Under the pieces are notes generated by a model, which worked only from the letters and a program-made list of their open reading frames with translations, was not told where the DNA came from and searched no databases. Positions 1 through 11,290 of a DNA stretch of 64,000 nt are shown one piece after another. A program made the position numbers and the translations under genes. The DNA is from Angiostrongylus vasorum (lineage: Eukaryota > Nematoda > Chromadorea > Rhabditida > Metastrongylidae), in the NCBI GenBank assembly GCA_018806985.1, contig JADANN010000302.1, positions 1,434,001 through 1,498,000 on the forward strand, given 5' to 3'. Each line of letters opens with the position of its first letter. Positions within the stretch are counted from its first letter, which is position 1.

Positions 1-1165
1 GAACAGAGCGAGCAGGGTTTCGAAAAGGATTTAGTACGATAGACCACATCGACACGATAACAAGGCTCACTGAAGTATCGCGAGAGTACAAAACATCGTT
101 CTGTCTCATTTTCATCGATTTCAAGAAGGCCTTCGACTCAACTGAGACAGAAGCAGTCATGGAAGCCCTTGATAGTCAAAGAGTCCCTACTCAGTACATA
201 AAGATTCTTCGTCAGCTGTACAAAAATTTCACAACCAAGATATCGTCATTCTACAGCGATAACATTAACATTGACATCAAAGGAGGACTTAGGCAAGGCG
301 ATACCATCTCGTCAAAATTATTTAACGCCACCCTCCAGAACGCCATGCGTACATTGGAATGGGATAACATAGGGAGTGAAAATCGATGGTCGGCAGTTAC
401 ACCATCTTTGCTTTGCTGATGACATCGTCCTTATAACATCAAACATTAGCCAAGCGGAACCTATGTTTGCCGACTGCGATCAAGCTTCTAGAAAGATTGG
501 TCTTCAACTAAATCTCGCAAAAACAATGTTGATGAGGTCCGGATTGGTGTCGTATGCCCTCATTCACGCTCAACTGAACAAATATCTCCGAATGCTCCAC
601 TTATGACTATCTAGGTCGGGAAATCAATATGATGAACGACTTAGCTCCAGAGGTGAGCAGAAGAAACGAGCGACCTGGGGAGCTTTCAAGAGCATCGAGG
701 ATGTAGTAAAGAGGACAAAAGAACACCCGACTCCGTGCCCGCCCTTTCGACTTAGTGGTACTTCCCTGCCCTAAAATATGCGTCAGAAACCTGGTCGCCT
801 CGTAAACAGGATGGAAAATCACTCAGCGTTATTGAACGCGCAGTCGAAAGGACGATGCTAGGAGTATCCCGTGTCACGCAAAGTAAGGAAGGGACCCGAA
901 GCTCCGACCTGCGTCAACGATCAAAAATCTAAGATGCCGTTCTGTAGACCAAATAGTCGAAGATAAAGTGGACCGGAAGGAAGACCACCGACTGTAGGTC
1001 AGGGTTCTTCACGAAAAGCCTACAAGAAAGGTGTGATGCTCGACAAGTCCCTAGAGCGAGCAGAACCCACTGAGCTACTCTTTCACGCGACAGGGAAGAA
1101 CGGAAGATTTACTGGCGCCCGCTCGAGTCACTCGACGATCAACGGGACTACAGGTGACAGGTGAT
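1..1165 (+). mobile_element. RTE-1 LINE copy A, 3' half (reverse transcriptase), degraded
   Basis: This is the 3' half of an RTE-type non-LTR retrotransposon, cut by the window edge. The reverse transcriptase reads through 1-420 (FIDFKKAFDS, LRQGDTIS), and the catalytic FADDIV box follows in another frame near 412-430, so the copy is frameshifted. After 600 the RT C-terminal region (WGAFKSIE, ASETW, RWAG-type blocks) survives only in broken frames. It ends near 1165 in the family's 3' tail, repeats of aggtgatac. The same protein is found in copies B, C and D. It cannot encode an active enzyme. Confidence 0.9.
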
Positions 1166-1300
1166 ACAGTTGAATGTTCACAGATCGTTAGCCCAGAGAG
1201 TCGCTGGATAGTCTCAGATACATTTAAAACGGTAGCTGTTTCTGTGACGATTATTTCTGCGACCAGAAGATAGGGAAGTCGTAATAAGCGTAATATTTAC

Positions 1301-1612
1301 TTACTTGGATACTTGGCCGGCCCGTCTTCACTGGTTGTGCGGACCCTAGCATAATTTCCGTTTTTTCAAAGTTCTGGCTTAGCTATTGTGGTTTCCCCGA
1401 GTCCCGAGATCAGCCTAGCCAGAGTCTGCTCGGGTCATCTTACTCTTAGCCGCTCTTCCTGATGGACACGCAGGACTCTTTCTCAGCTTAGGAGGCCCTG
1501 CTGGTGGGACGAATCTCCGCTGTACATCGCAGCCCGACACCCGGGAACACCTCCCAGCCACGACGAGGCGGCATAACATTGGTAAAGCGCAATAATACAT
1601 TATATTACCAAC
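1301..1612 (-). repeat. S1 repeat (RTE-2 derivative), internally deleted
   Basis: Copy of the S1 repeat of about 390 bp, opening with the ACTTGGATACTTGG tail and closing with CCAGCCACGACGAGGCGG. About 80 bp in the middle, the section that normally reads CACCACCACAGGCAGT, is missing. RTE-2 sense is on the minus strand. Confidence 0.85.
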
Positions 1613-1848
1613 TAAAACTTCGGAAATGGACATCAAATTAACTGCTCTTAAAAAGGGTTAAAAATTACCTGAACTGTTAAAAAAGTAAACAGTGTACCTA
1701 TTCTCGGAGCTCCTTTCACACTGCAGTAGATAAAATGTACTCCTGCTGGTATCATCTTCAAACCCATAAACTTAGGACCAACGGTCCATGATTTGTAATC
1801 GATCCCAAATTCATGTCCTTCGGGGAAGTCTTTCAATATCTGGAAAAC
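1613..1848. other. No feature seen
   Basis: Anonymous AT-rich sequence between an S1 and an S2 copy. Short open frames are present but have no recognisable protein. Confidence 0.4.
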
Positions 1849-1860
1849 ATTAGTTGTTTA

Positions 1861-2176
1861 ACTTCAACGAAGCTGAGATATTTGCAAAACTCTGGACCGC
1901 AGGTGCCTATGGTGGGGGAACGAACGCGCTATTGTCCTTTCCGGGGAGTAACGCGTTCACCACCACACCATGCGGGTCCTTCGTTTCGCCTGTCTCTCAG
2001 CTAGTTCTATCGATCTTTTTGCCATCAGCAATCACCCGTCAACGGGATTGATCTGGGGAGCCCAAATCGGCATTGAACCCAGTTAAGCTGAGGCTATAGT
2101 TATAATCACAATTTTAACCTTTTTCGCAATATACCCCTGCCGTCAAAAACAGTGGGCAGTAAGTAAAAAGGTTAAA
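1861..2176. repeat. S2 SINE, inverted-junction form, with 12-bp target duplication
   Basis: The S2 body (tRNA-like part plus 5' extension) is on the minus strand from 1861. The S2 3' tail, CAATATACCCCTGCC through AAAAAGGTTAAAATT, follows on the plus strand. The insertion is flanked by perfect ATTAGTTGTTTA duplications at 1849-1860 and 2177-2188, which makes this inverted arrangement a single insertion. Confidence 0.85.
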
Positions 2177-2501
2177 ATTAGTTGTTTATTTTACAGGCTG
2201 TGGTTCTTACACTGGAACAGCCTTCCCATAGACGAACATATAAAAAATGAAAACTCGTTCAACATCGGAAAGTTAAAACTCTGTAATATAGCAGTACATT
2301 CGTTCTCAATAAACGAGTTCACCTTACTGTTCTTGTGCATAATTATGCGAGTATGTTTGCATTCTAAACACATATAAGTCCAACAAGCCAGTGGGTATAC
2401 TGGTTCAAATGCACCGCACACAAGGAACATTGTTCTTATTCATTGCTATTCGAATTATACCGACATGCACCACCTGATACAAACCCAGTTTTGTTATTAC
2501 T

Positions 2502-2866
2502 TGCTTCGATACTTGGATAGCATAGCCCGTCTACACTGGTTGTGCTGGCCCCAGCATAATTTCCATTGTTTCGGAGTTTTGCTGGTTTAGCCATTGTGGT
2601 TCCCTGGCGTCCCGAGGTCAACCTAGTTAAAGTCTGCTCCGTGCAGTCCTTGTGAATTAGGGGAAGATTTGCCACCATGTGACTAGCTTGATACCAGGAC
2701 GGTGGTGGATCCTTTGCTCTTAGTTGCTGGACTTCCTGATGGAAACGCCGGACTTCTTCTCAGCTTGGGAGGCCCTATCGCTGGGATAAATCTTCCCGTT
2801 ATACATCGCAGTCCGACACCTAGGAACACCCTCCAGCCACGATGGGGCGGGCGGTAAATTGTTTGG
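2502..2866 (-). repeat. S1 repeat
   Basis: Nearly full-length S1 copy: TTCGATACTTGG at the left, the GGTGGATCCT core, and the CCAGCCACGATGGGGCGG end. The family consensus matches throughout, with the moderate divergence typical of this window. Confidence 0.85.
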
Positions 2867-3780
2867 ATGGTTTGGTTATTAGCACAACTTATTCCAATTT
2901 ACAACTTACATGTGAGCAACTTAGACAAAATGTACTTATGAGATTTCATGTCTAGGGATTCGTTGCGAAGTCGGACAGCGTCTGTGGACGGGTGGACGGG
3001 TTTCGTCGAAGCTTGTGTAAACTTATCTTGGAAGATCCCATGCAGAGATCTCCAAATATTCCTGACTCTTTGGTTCCTACGGAGCACTACTAAGAGCAAA
3101 TAACCCATTACAATCTAGATTCTTGAATTACTCTCTCAAAGAATATGCTACTCTAGGTACAGAAAAATTGTGTACCAGAAACAAAACTTTCACGGTACCG
3201 ACTCAGAATGAGCACTGCAATTCCACAATCTGAACAAAGACGTCCTGTTTCTAAGGTCACAAAAACACCTTGATTCTAAAGAGTATTCAAAAACTCTGTA
3301 CGAATTCTTCATAGACTCATAATGCTACCACAACGTGGCCCACGAAGACGGAGGAACGGACTGATTACCATGTTATTCGACTCCTTACTTAAGCATCGTC
3401 GTAGCAAGTTATACAGAAATCTTGTAAAGAGAATCTGACAAACCAAGAAACGAAAACAAATGAAAAGGAAATGGCTGACCGACCAAGAATGCTCCCGTTG
3501 AGTACATGTAATTAACGAGCTCTGAAGGCAGTTCGGCACCATGTTTCAGGGTATGCAGGATATGAAAAGCCATTAGCTCTGAAAAATAAGATGAAAATAC
3601 AGTGAATAGTTGAGAACCACAGAGAGATGCACAAGACCAAGTCTACGAGTATGATGCCCATAGAACTCGGTATAAATAGCAATGAACTTTGAAATTCAGC
3701 AACACACAGTTTCACGTGATTGTTCATTTTCAGTTAGCTATTCGCATAGTTCATATAATCGCATAGTAAAGTTGTTCGTA
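2867..3780. other. No feature seen
   Basis: About 900 bp of anonymous sequence with no recognisable domain, tRNA or repeat family. Open frames of 70-80 codons on the minus strand look random. Confidence 0.4.
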
Positions 3781-3784
3781 TCCA

Positions 3785-4160
3785 ATTTCGAACCGCCTCA
3801 TCGTGGCTGGGAAGTGTTTCTGAGTGTCGAGCTGTAACGTACAACAGGAAGATTTATCCCAGCGATAAGGCCTCCCAAGCCGAGGAGTCCGGCGTTTCCA
3901 TTAGGAAGCCCAGCTAACAGCAAAGGATATACCAGCGTCCTGTTATCAAACTAGTCGCATCGTGGTAAATCTCCCTCTGTTCCACAAGGGCGGCGACAGC
4001 CTGTGATGGTAACGACCTGAGGAAGACTTTGGCCAGGTTGACCTCGGAACTCCAGGGAACCACAATGGCTAAACCAGTAAAACTCCAAAAAGTGAATAAT
4101 ATGTTCTCGCATGTACAATCAATGAGGACGGGCCGTCCGAGTATCCTCCAAGTAAAATAT
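3785..4160 (+). repeat. S1 repeat
   Basis: S1 copy in RTE-2 sense, from CATCGTGGCTGGGAAGTG to the 3' tail GGGCCGTCCGAGTATCC. It includes the shared block AACCACAATGGCTAAACCAG. Confidence 0.85.
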
Positions 4161-4477
4161 TTTAGTGAAATACTATGAATTAGAGCTAGTGCAATTACGG
4201 TCCACGCGCCATCATCTGAATCGCCTGACGGCACATCATTTAGAATCGGCCAGGATCCGTTTATGTTGGTTTCAGGCGTAATTGTTTTTAGTTATATAAT
4301 CGAAGTTACTGTATGTCTACTACTTACTGTATCTACTTGATCTTCACTCCAACACTAATGAATTTTGGCATAGGATGCTTTAGAAATGCATGTTATCATC
4401 GCCACTGTGGCAAGTTTAATTTGTCGAGAAGGCTAGTTATTAAAGTTTTAGTAAGATTTGCAAACTGATTTGCTACC

Positions 4478-4700
4478 GTGGAACTCTAGAGGATAAAGGA
4501 TAAAGGTATCGACGAAGAGAGCTCCACAGTGGGATGCGTCATCCATCGACTTCAATCGAGCATTGGCAGACATGATTGATTGGATAGGTGGCCTACTACG
4601 GTCACTACTGCTCTCCTCCCAAGAAGTCTGGTGGAAATTTTCCGAATCCAAAGGAATGAAGAGCTTGGTGAACATGAGCCGAACCAAGGACCACCTATGC
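4478..4700 (-). repeat. S3 SINE, diverged
   Basis: Minus-strand S3 copy. The GGATAAAGGATAAAG tail is at the left, followed by GGTGGCCTAC and CTCTCCTCCCAAGAAGT. The tRNA-like head at the right end is lost. Confidence 0.7.
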
Positions 4701-5189
4701 ATTGCAGGGCTAGTCTAACCAGTCTAACGCTACACGCCCCCCCGAATTACTAGTTAATCAGTGAGTAATAGTCATATTAATGAACTTCCTCCATTACATG
4801 CTAGAGGATTCTTTTTAGTGTTGTCTGACTTCTCGTCAACTTTATGTCATGCACATACTTCTTCTATTTGTTATTTGTTCTTTTCTGATTCTTGATGTTG
4901 GGTAATCCTCTGGTTATCTTTTCCATCATGTTAACGTTTACCTATGTTAGCTATGCATTGTCCACAATTCATATAACGATCCTTCCATTGTCTTTCATGG
5001 AAATAGCAATAGTTCATATTTAGCTATGGAGCGCACTTTCAAGCCGTTTAATCCAATGCTGAACTGTTTACGACAATAAGTGCGAATCCTTCCCATCTAT
5101 AATTGATCGAGTTGAGGACTTCATTAAGGAAAAAAAACCAGGATTTTTATGACTAGTGATATGCGGAGATTAAAATTGGTATTGTAACA
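4701..5189. other. No feature seen
   Basis: Anonymous AT-rich sequence; nothing supportable on either strand. Confidence 0.4.
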
Positions 5190-5335
5190 CTGGGGCAGAC
5201 TTTGGCCAGGCTGTCCTCGGGATTCCAGGGAACCACAATGGCTTAACGGCTTAACCAGCAAATCTCCGAAAAATGGAAATTATGCTGGGGCCGCACAACT
5301 AGTGAGGACGGGCCGTTTAAGTATCAAGTAAGTAC
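5190..5335 (+). repeat. S1 repeat, 3' part
   Basis: The 3' third of S1 in RTE-2 sense, from GGGGCAGACTTTGGCCAGG to the tail GTATCAAGTAAGTA. A local duplication (GGCTTAACGGCTTAACC) sits inside. Confidence 0.85.
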
Positions 5336-5515
5336 AACGATGCTGAGATATTTACAAAACTCCGGACCGCAGGTGTCTGCGGTGGGGGAACGAACGCGCT
5401 ATTGTCCTTTCCGTGGCGTAACGCGTTCACCACCACACCATGCGGGCACCTTCGTTTCGCCTGTCTCTCAGCTATTTCTATCGATCTCTGCCATCAGGGT
5501 AACTGTCAAAAGTTT
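5336..5515 (-). repeat. S2 SINE fragment
   Basis: Minus-strand S2 piece running from ACGATGCTGAGATATTTAC to the 5' extension (ATCGATCTCTGCCATCAGG). It starts at the same internal breakpoint seen in the palindromic S2 copies and directly abuts the S1 tail. Confidence 0.8.
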
Positions 5516-6370
5516 TTTCGATAACTACAGCGCTTCGGAATCAACCAAAGAACTTGCAGACTTATAGAACAGATTTTAGTCTGTCGCCTCCAGGCTATGT
5601 ATAATTTTCATGAATTGTCAAGTTCTTTAATCTTAAATCTGTTTGAAAGTGGAATTCTTAGAAAAAAATTTGGGTTAGATCTAAGTCCATGGGATCTTCC
5701 ACGCAAATACGGAAGCCGTAAAAACTAAAAAAAAACCTTGGGAACACCGTCATGTCCTAATTGATGAAATCCCATTTGTTTAATCGAGTGCATGTTCATA
5801 GCACGAATTTAAACGAAAAAAGGGCAGAAAAGTACATCTCGCGGGTGTCCGAAGGTCAGGATTTCATCTTGATAGAGGTGCTGTGAAATACATGCACCTA
5901 TCGCGATGCTTTGAGTGGTTTGACACCACCCCAGGTTAACCAATCTCCCCATCCTTGCTAGATCGGTAGATTGGTACTAGGTAGCCGACCACTCAGTACA
6001 ATCACGGTCTTCGTGTGCTTTCCAGAGATTGTTAAATCAGAGAAGTAGTGTGATATCTTAGCCTTGTAATCTCTGAAAATGATATTTTGCGTGTTTCGTT
6101 TCATAGTGTACGTTTTTAAGCACCTCCTCTCTCTTATTATCATCAAAGCCAAGTTGATTAAAAACGTCTTTCTATGTGTAGACCTACTTTCTTTCTAAAC
6201 CAATACATTCTTCCAGATTGCACTTTATTTTCAAGTCGATTTTCTTTACCGCAAAAAGTGGAACACGTCATTCCAATGTCAGCATGTGATAAAAATAGAA
6301 GTGAACACAGAGTCCTTTTCGATATGGAGAAAATTCTAACACTTCTGTTATCGTCAGTCTCAGGACCTCA
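5516..6370. other. No feature seen
   Basis: Anonymous sequence. The open frame at 6174-6485 overlaps the following PLE remnant and is not convincing as a gene. Confidence 0.35.
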
Positions 6371-6735
6371 GCAATTCTGGCTGCTGTTTCGTCGGGTTTC
6401 GCCTTTTTTTAGAGCCTGGAAGAGTCAGATTGACGCGCAATCTACTCAGTTAGACGTTATCATGACCCCAGCAGACAAAATTTAATGCAAAATTCTTATT
6501 TGCAAAGTAAAGACCTTCTTTTAGACACTCACCGTTTTGGTTTTTGTAACCTTCCAGGTGGTTCACAACGAAACGGTGAGCGTTTAGAAGAAGCTGTTCA
6601 CTTTGCGGATAAAAATGTACCTATTAAGTTTTGTCTGTTGAGGTTACGATAGTGTTTGACAGAGTGGATTCTGTGTCAATCTAATTCTCACAGGTTCTGA
6701 AGAAGACGAAACCGCCGAGGCGTCAGCCAGCACTG
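6371..6735. repeat. PLE-derived palindromic repeat, degenerate hammerhead remnants
   Basis: Two inverted hammerhead-like remnants face each other. The right one (6696-6732, plus) keeps CTGAAGA, but GAGGC replaces GAAAC before GTCAGCC. The left one (about 6380-6416, minus) keeps the flanking GGCT/AGCC pair and GAAAC but has lost CTGANGA. This matches the better copies at 55240 and 27569. Confidence 0.6.
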
Positions 6736-6882
6736 TTTTGTATAAATCCTGGTGTAAACAATCTGGTGTTTGCTCATCAAGAAAAAACACAATGCTATCG
6801 CCAATCTGTTAGGGAGCTGAAAATTTCGCCACTTTAATAAGTTCTTCGTTGGGTATGCGAATTTTCTCCACGCTGGCATGGA

Positions 6883-7165
6883 TAAAAGGATAAAGGATAA
6901 AGCTCTCGGCGTTGATCAATCCCTGAGGGATGCGCCATGCATTCGACTTCATTAAGTATCGTTGGAGGTGATTGAATGCATGTCTGGCCTTTACAGTGAC
7001 CCGCGGTGGCCTACCGATGTTTCGAGCCAGTGCTGCTATCCTCCCAGAGAAGTGTGGTACCAATTTGACGACTCCGAATGGATGGAAGGCTTGGTGGGCC
7101 TTGTGCGCGTGGATTGATTCCACGTGTGTGTCGTAGTGGCGCCTCCAACCACTGCGCCACACTCT
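6883..7165 (-). repeat. S3 SINE, full length
   Basis: Minus-strand S3. The left end has the GGATAAAGGATAAAG tail; the middle has GCGGTGGCCTACCGATG; the right end is a tRNA-like head ending in TGGCGCCTCCAACCACTGCG, the complement of the CGCAGTGGTTGGAGGCG box A region. Confidence 0.9.
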
Positions 7166-9083
7166 CACGAGAAGGAAAAAATTTTAATGACAAAATTATA
7201 TTATTAACTCCATTTTTTATGGTGTTTGGCTTGTAATATCGTCAAATTATCAAGTTATTTCTTTGCAGTGTAATTGCTTCTCACCATTTCAGTGCATACA
7301 TCTTATCCATCATCGCTGCTACGGAGAAGTTCCAGTTCGCTTTACACAGCGAGTGTGAATTTTCTTTTTGCTGCTTCTTTTCGCTTATAAGGCACCCGTT
7401 CTGGATTGGCAAGCATCTTTGCATCGTATCTCCCATTCTGTGTTATCTTGGGGAAGAGTGGTTATGGTCTGTCAGAAAGGGTCTGACACGTAAGGTGAAT
7501 CACATTTATTTAACACTACGGTTGAATCCACCACTTTTTCGTTATGAATCGTTTGAAAGGTGTGAAGTCGTATTAGAGACGCCGTGTAATAACACGAAAT
7601 TGTCATTGGTTCAATCGCACACAGGCCAACCTACCTTCAGATCCCTCCTAGGTAAAAAAAATGGGATGTCCTTGTTTTTGGAATGGAAATTCTTCCACAT
7701 AGAAGGAGAAAATTTTTTATATTCTTGCTTAGAAACCACTAACTAACGGGCTTTTCATGAATTCTTCGCTTTGCGTTCGCTGGATGTCGACAGAACTGTG
7801 GCAGTGCAAATTCCGTTCCATGCTTTCCGACCGTTGTCTTACGATCGTCCTTGATTTCCGACTAAGCGAAGGAAAAAGTTTAACATCTTTAGCCTTGAGT
7901 ATCTAGGTTGCAGTTTTCAAAAAAGAACTTTATAGAGACCATAACTCTAGTACAGTACTTCACTAGGATTTCACATCTTCTTCGATGGAATTCCGACTCA
8001 CTTTGAACACAGAGATCTGCTTCTCGTGCGGAAGTGTTTAACAGCCGATCGTATGCGTTGATACCAATGCCCGCGCGTAGCTTTGCAAATCAACAAAAGA
8101 AAAAATTTAATACTACGACTGGTCAGTGGTGTGGTAAGTGAATTTATTCCATTGCATTGTAGTGAATGGTAATAATTCCAGCTGTTTTTGAATCAGCAAT
8201 GGGAAATCTTTTTAAGAAGCTCTGACTGACTGTGATTGAATTCGATTGGTAAGGAATTATAGTAGTTCCATTTATTTTTTAATCGATCATATACAACATC
8301 GCTTCGATCAGCTGAGAGACTATGTCTGTTGCTCAAACAAATCGCACAGCTAGGAAAGAAACATGATAAGACAAGACCTTTGAGCATCGCATGTCGCTGC
8401 AGTTCACATCTAAAAACGTAGTAATTAGAGCAGTTCACCTGTATGTGACACCGTGCGCATTGATTTCAATGCACGTTTGTTTCCGACTTTGTTTTATCGA
8501 AAAGATTTATTCGCTATACTTCTCCTGTTCAATCAATAGCTTATCCAACACAGATGTTCTTGACGTGGTTCGTGAGAAGTTCCTATGTGTACTCAGTAAT
8601 TTGCTCAAAAATGTTCTTTCTTAGATTTGTTTTGCGATTTGATTTATTTGGAATACCTGGAGTTCGAAAGGACATCGTTAGCGACTTTACTGATTATTCC
8701 GACTTATTAGGTTCGCTAATGAAAAATCCACAGTTAGCAAGTGGAATAGACGAAAATATGGAAGCGTCCAGCCAGTTCTTCGCCTTCATTTGCTAGCTGA
8801 TGAGTAGATATTACTTAGATTTTCCAACAACGGTTCTAAAATTTATGAGTTCTTACGTTTCCTATGTGCTCCGGACATTGTGAAATGTAATAGTTTTAGG
8901 TGTTCGCCCTCTTCTCGCCAGAGTTTTTTACTCGCAGATTAAAGAAGAATGTTCACTTTCATTTCTTTTTAGGACTCTGTTCGGCCGTTTCCTGTCTTGT
9001 TAAATGAGCTGATTTTCGACTACTGGACAACTATTTTCCATTATTCAACTCATCGGTTCAGACAAAGTTAGACGGCTCCGTTG
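7166..9083. other. No clear feature; upstream of the cystinosin gene
   Basis: About 1.9 kb without an identified gene. An old S3-like scrap (TTGGTTCAATCGCACACAGG) is near 7605. A minus frame at 8193-8438 and a plus frame at 8554-8796 are open but show no family signature. The cystinosin promoter must lie at the right end, but no motif can be defended. Confidence 0.35.
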
Positions 9084-11222
9084 ATGTCGTTACGACTCGT
9101 AGGTGGGTTTCTAACTAGGAATTTCATCTATCCTAAAAGTGGCCTATTCCTATTCCCGTATTTTTAGGTGTTAAGACCAGCTCGGTGCTGACAGGTCTCG
9201 TCTTATCATCCTTTCTTAGCTTTGCACTTTGTTTCGACAACGAACGCAATCTCACAGTTGATCGAAGCGATGTTGTGATTGAAATAAATGAAACTACTGA
9301 AGTCATTTATCAGTCAAGGTAACCGATAGTCAGTCTTAAATTATTAGATTCATTTCCTAGATTGTTAACCGTTAAAACTGTTAAGCTTTTCTTAGTCATT
9401 TCTTAAAGGTTTTGTAGTTAAATGGACTCATGCTTATTCGCCAATGTCTTTAGTAAGTATCGGTGCCAAAAAAATGAAGTGAAAATTTTCCACTACTAAT
9501 CTAGTATAATGACGATACGAAGCAGAGCTCACATCTTCCTTATAGGTCTGGTCCAAGGTAAAGAAACTCCCAGAGGTAAGCTTTGTAGTCGTCGTCACCC
9601 ATTGCAATGGTATTCTTCAAAACAAAGATGCCGCCAGTAAAACGTAGGATGAAAAACATTCTCTAGTCGGGATATTTTGCCATGTAAGAGTTATCTACTC
9701 CATCCAGTATCGATTAATGGTGTCCTTCCGAGACTGTTTGCTTTAACGTCATAACCAACAAAGATGGAAGTCGAATGATAAAACAAAACAAGGACACGAA
9801 ATAAAAAAAAAAGGCGAAAACGAAAACACATAAAACATGGCTGGGAGAAACGCAACGCAAGGATCCTCGGTTGGTGTGGTGAATAGCATGCAAGCCCTGA
9901 GAAAGGTAATCACGGGTTCGAAACCCAACTGAGATTCCGGGCTTTGGTCATATGTCAGCACCATTATTGCGGTTATATTTCACATCATACTCCGTCAAGA
10001 AAGAAGGAATAGGTGGCAAATAAAAATTTAAATGATGGGAGTATTCATTATAGAATTGGTAACTTTTCATACAACGTGGTCGTTCTTTTTCGATTAGACA
10101 TCCTAGGTATTAAACCTCTGAGATTACTATGTGTTTATACTTTTCTCATGGCGCGTGTTGCACAGTAGTCGGAGGCGCCCTGCAGTACACATGGGATCGA
10201 TCCCCACGCCCTAAGCTGACCAAGCCCTCCATCCCTCCGGGAACGGCAAATTGGTATCAGACTTGTCTGGGAGAATAGCAGCACTGGCTCGATGCATCGT
10301 TAGGCCACCGCGAGTCATTGTATGGGCCAGATATGCATTCAGTCACCGCTAACGATGCTAAATGACGATGAATGCATGACGCATCCCTAAGGGGTGATAA
10401 ACGCCGATAGCTCTATCCTTTCGTCTTTTTACACTTTTCTATCTTTATTCTGATATTGTATACTGTCTTATTTTTAGAGTTCCACTTACTTCTGATGTAC
10501 ATTTGTATTTTAATCGTTCTGAATATTACGACGTAACGAACGTCGTGAAATTGGTCAAGTCTACAGGACGAGGTGCCCTACAGATTACTGGCCGTAGACC
10601 AGTAAGCCTGTCCTACATCGACGTTGTGAATTGCACCACAGCTGATGTCTTGTCTTCTAAATGCCCCATAAGGTAAGGTCTTGAGGTCACTCAGTTATGT
10701 ACTTGTTAGTTAAAAAGTTACCACTTATTCCTAGTCCTGTTCGTAGTTCTATAATGTTCTATTTTGTGTTATTTCCATATTTCACTACTTGAATACCGAC
10801 GAATAACAAAAACAGCAATATCGGAGTGCATATATACGCATATACACTTGACACTTGAACGGCCCGCCCTCACTGGTTGTGCGGGCCCCAGCATAATCTC
10901 CATTTTTGGGAGATTTGCTGGTTAAGCCGTTGTAGTTCCCTGGAATCCCGAGCTCAGCCTGACCAAAGTCTACCCCAGATCTTCACAACCACTCGCAGCC
11001 CTTGTGGATCAGAGGGAGGTTTGCCACCGTGCGACTTTGATACCACGACGGTGGTGGATCCTGGTACTGGTTTACTGTTATCTAGGCTTCCTGATGGAAA
11101 GGCTGGACTCATTCTCAGCTTGGGAGACCCTGCCGGGGAGACGAATCCCCCCGCTGTACATACATCGCAGCCCGACAACTAGGAACACCTCCCAGCCACG
11201 GTGAGGCGGTAAACCGTTGGGA

Positions 11223-11290
<68 letters not shown>

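Noticed and set aside
2436..2678. Minus frame of 80 codons (and similar frames at 10954-11178, 18677-18892 and 48332-48616)
   Set aside because: All lie in S1 repeats, which are noncoding RTE-2 leader and tail sequence.
8193..8438. Minus frame of 81 codons with coding-like composition
   Set aside because: No family recognised, no splice sites that make a gene, and it lies close upstream of cystinosin on the other strand; support is too weak.
9860..9960. tRNA gene suggested by box A and box B
   Set aside because: The acceptor stem does not pair, and the same head with the same tail recurs at many sites, so it is a tRNA-derived SINE.
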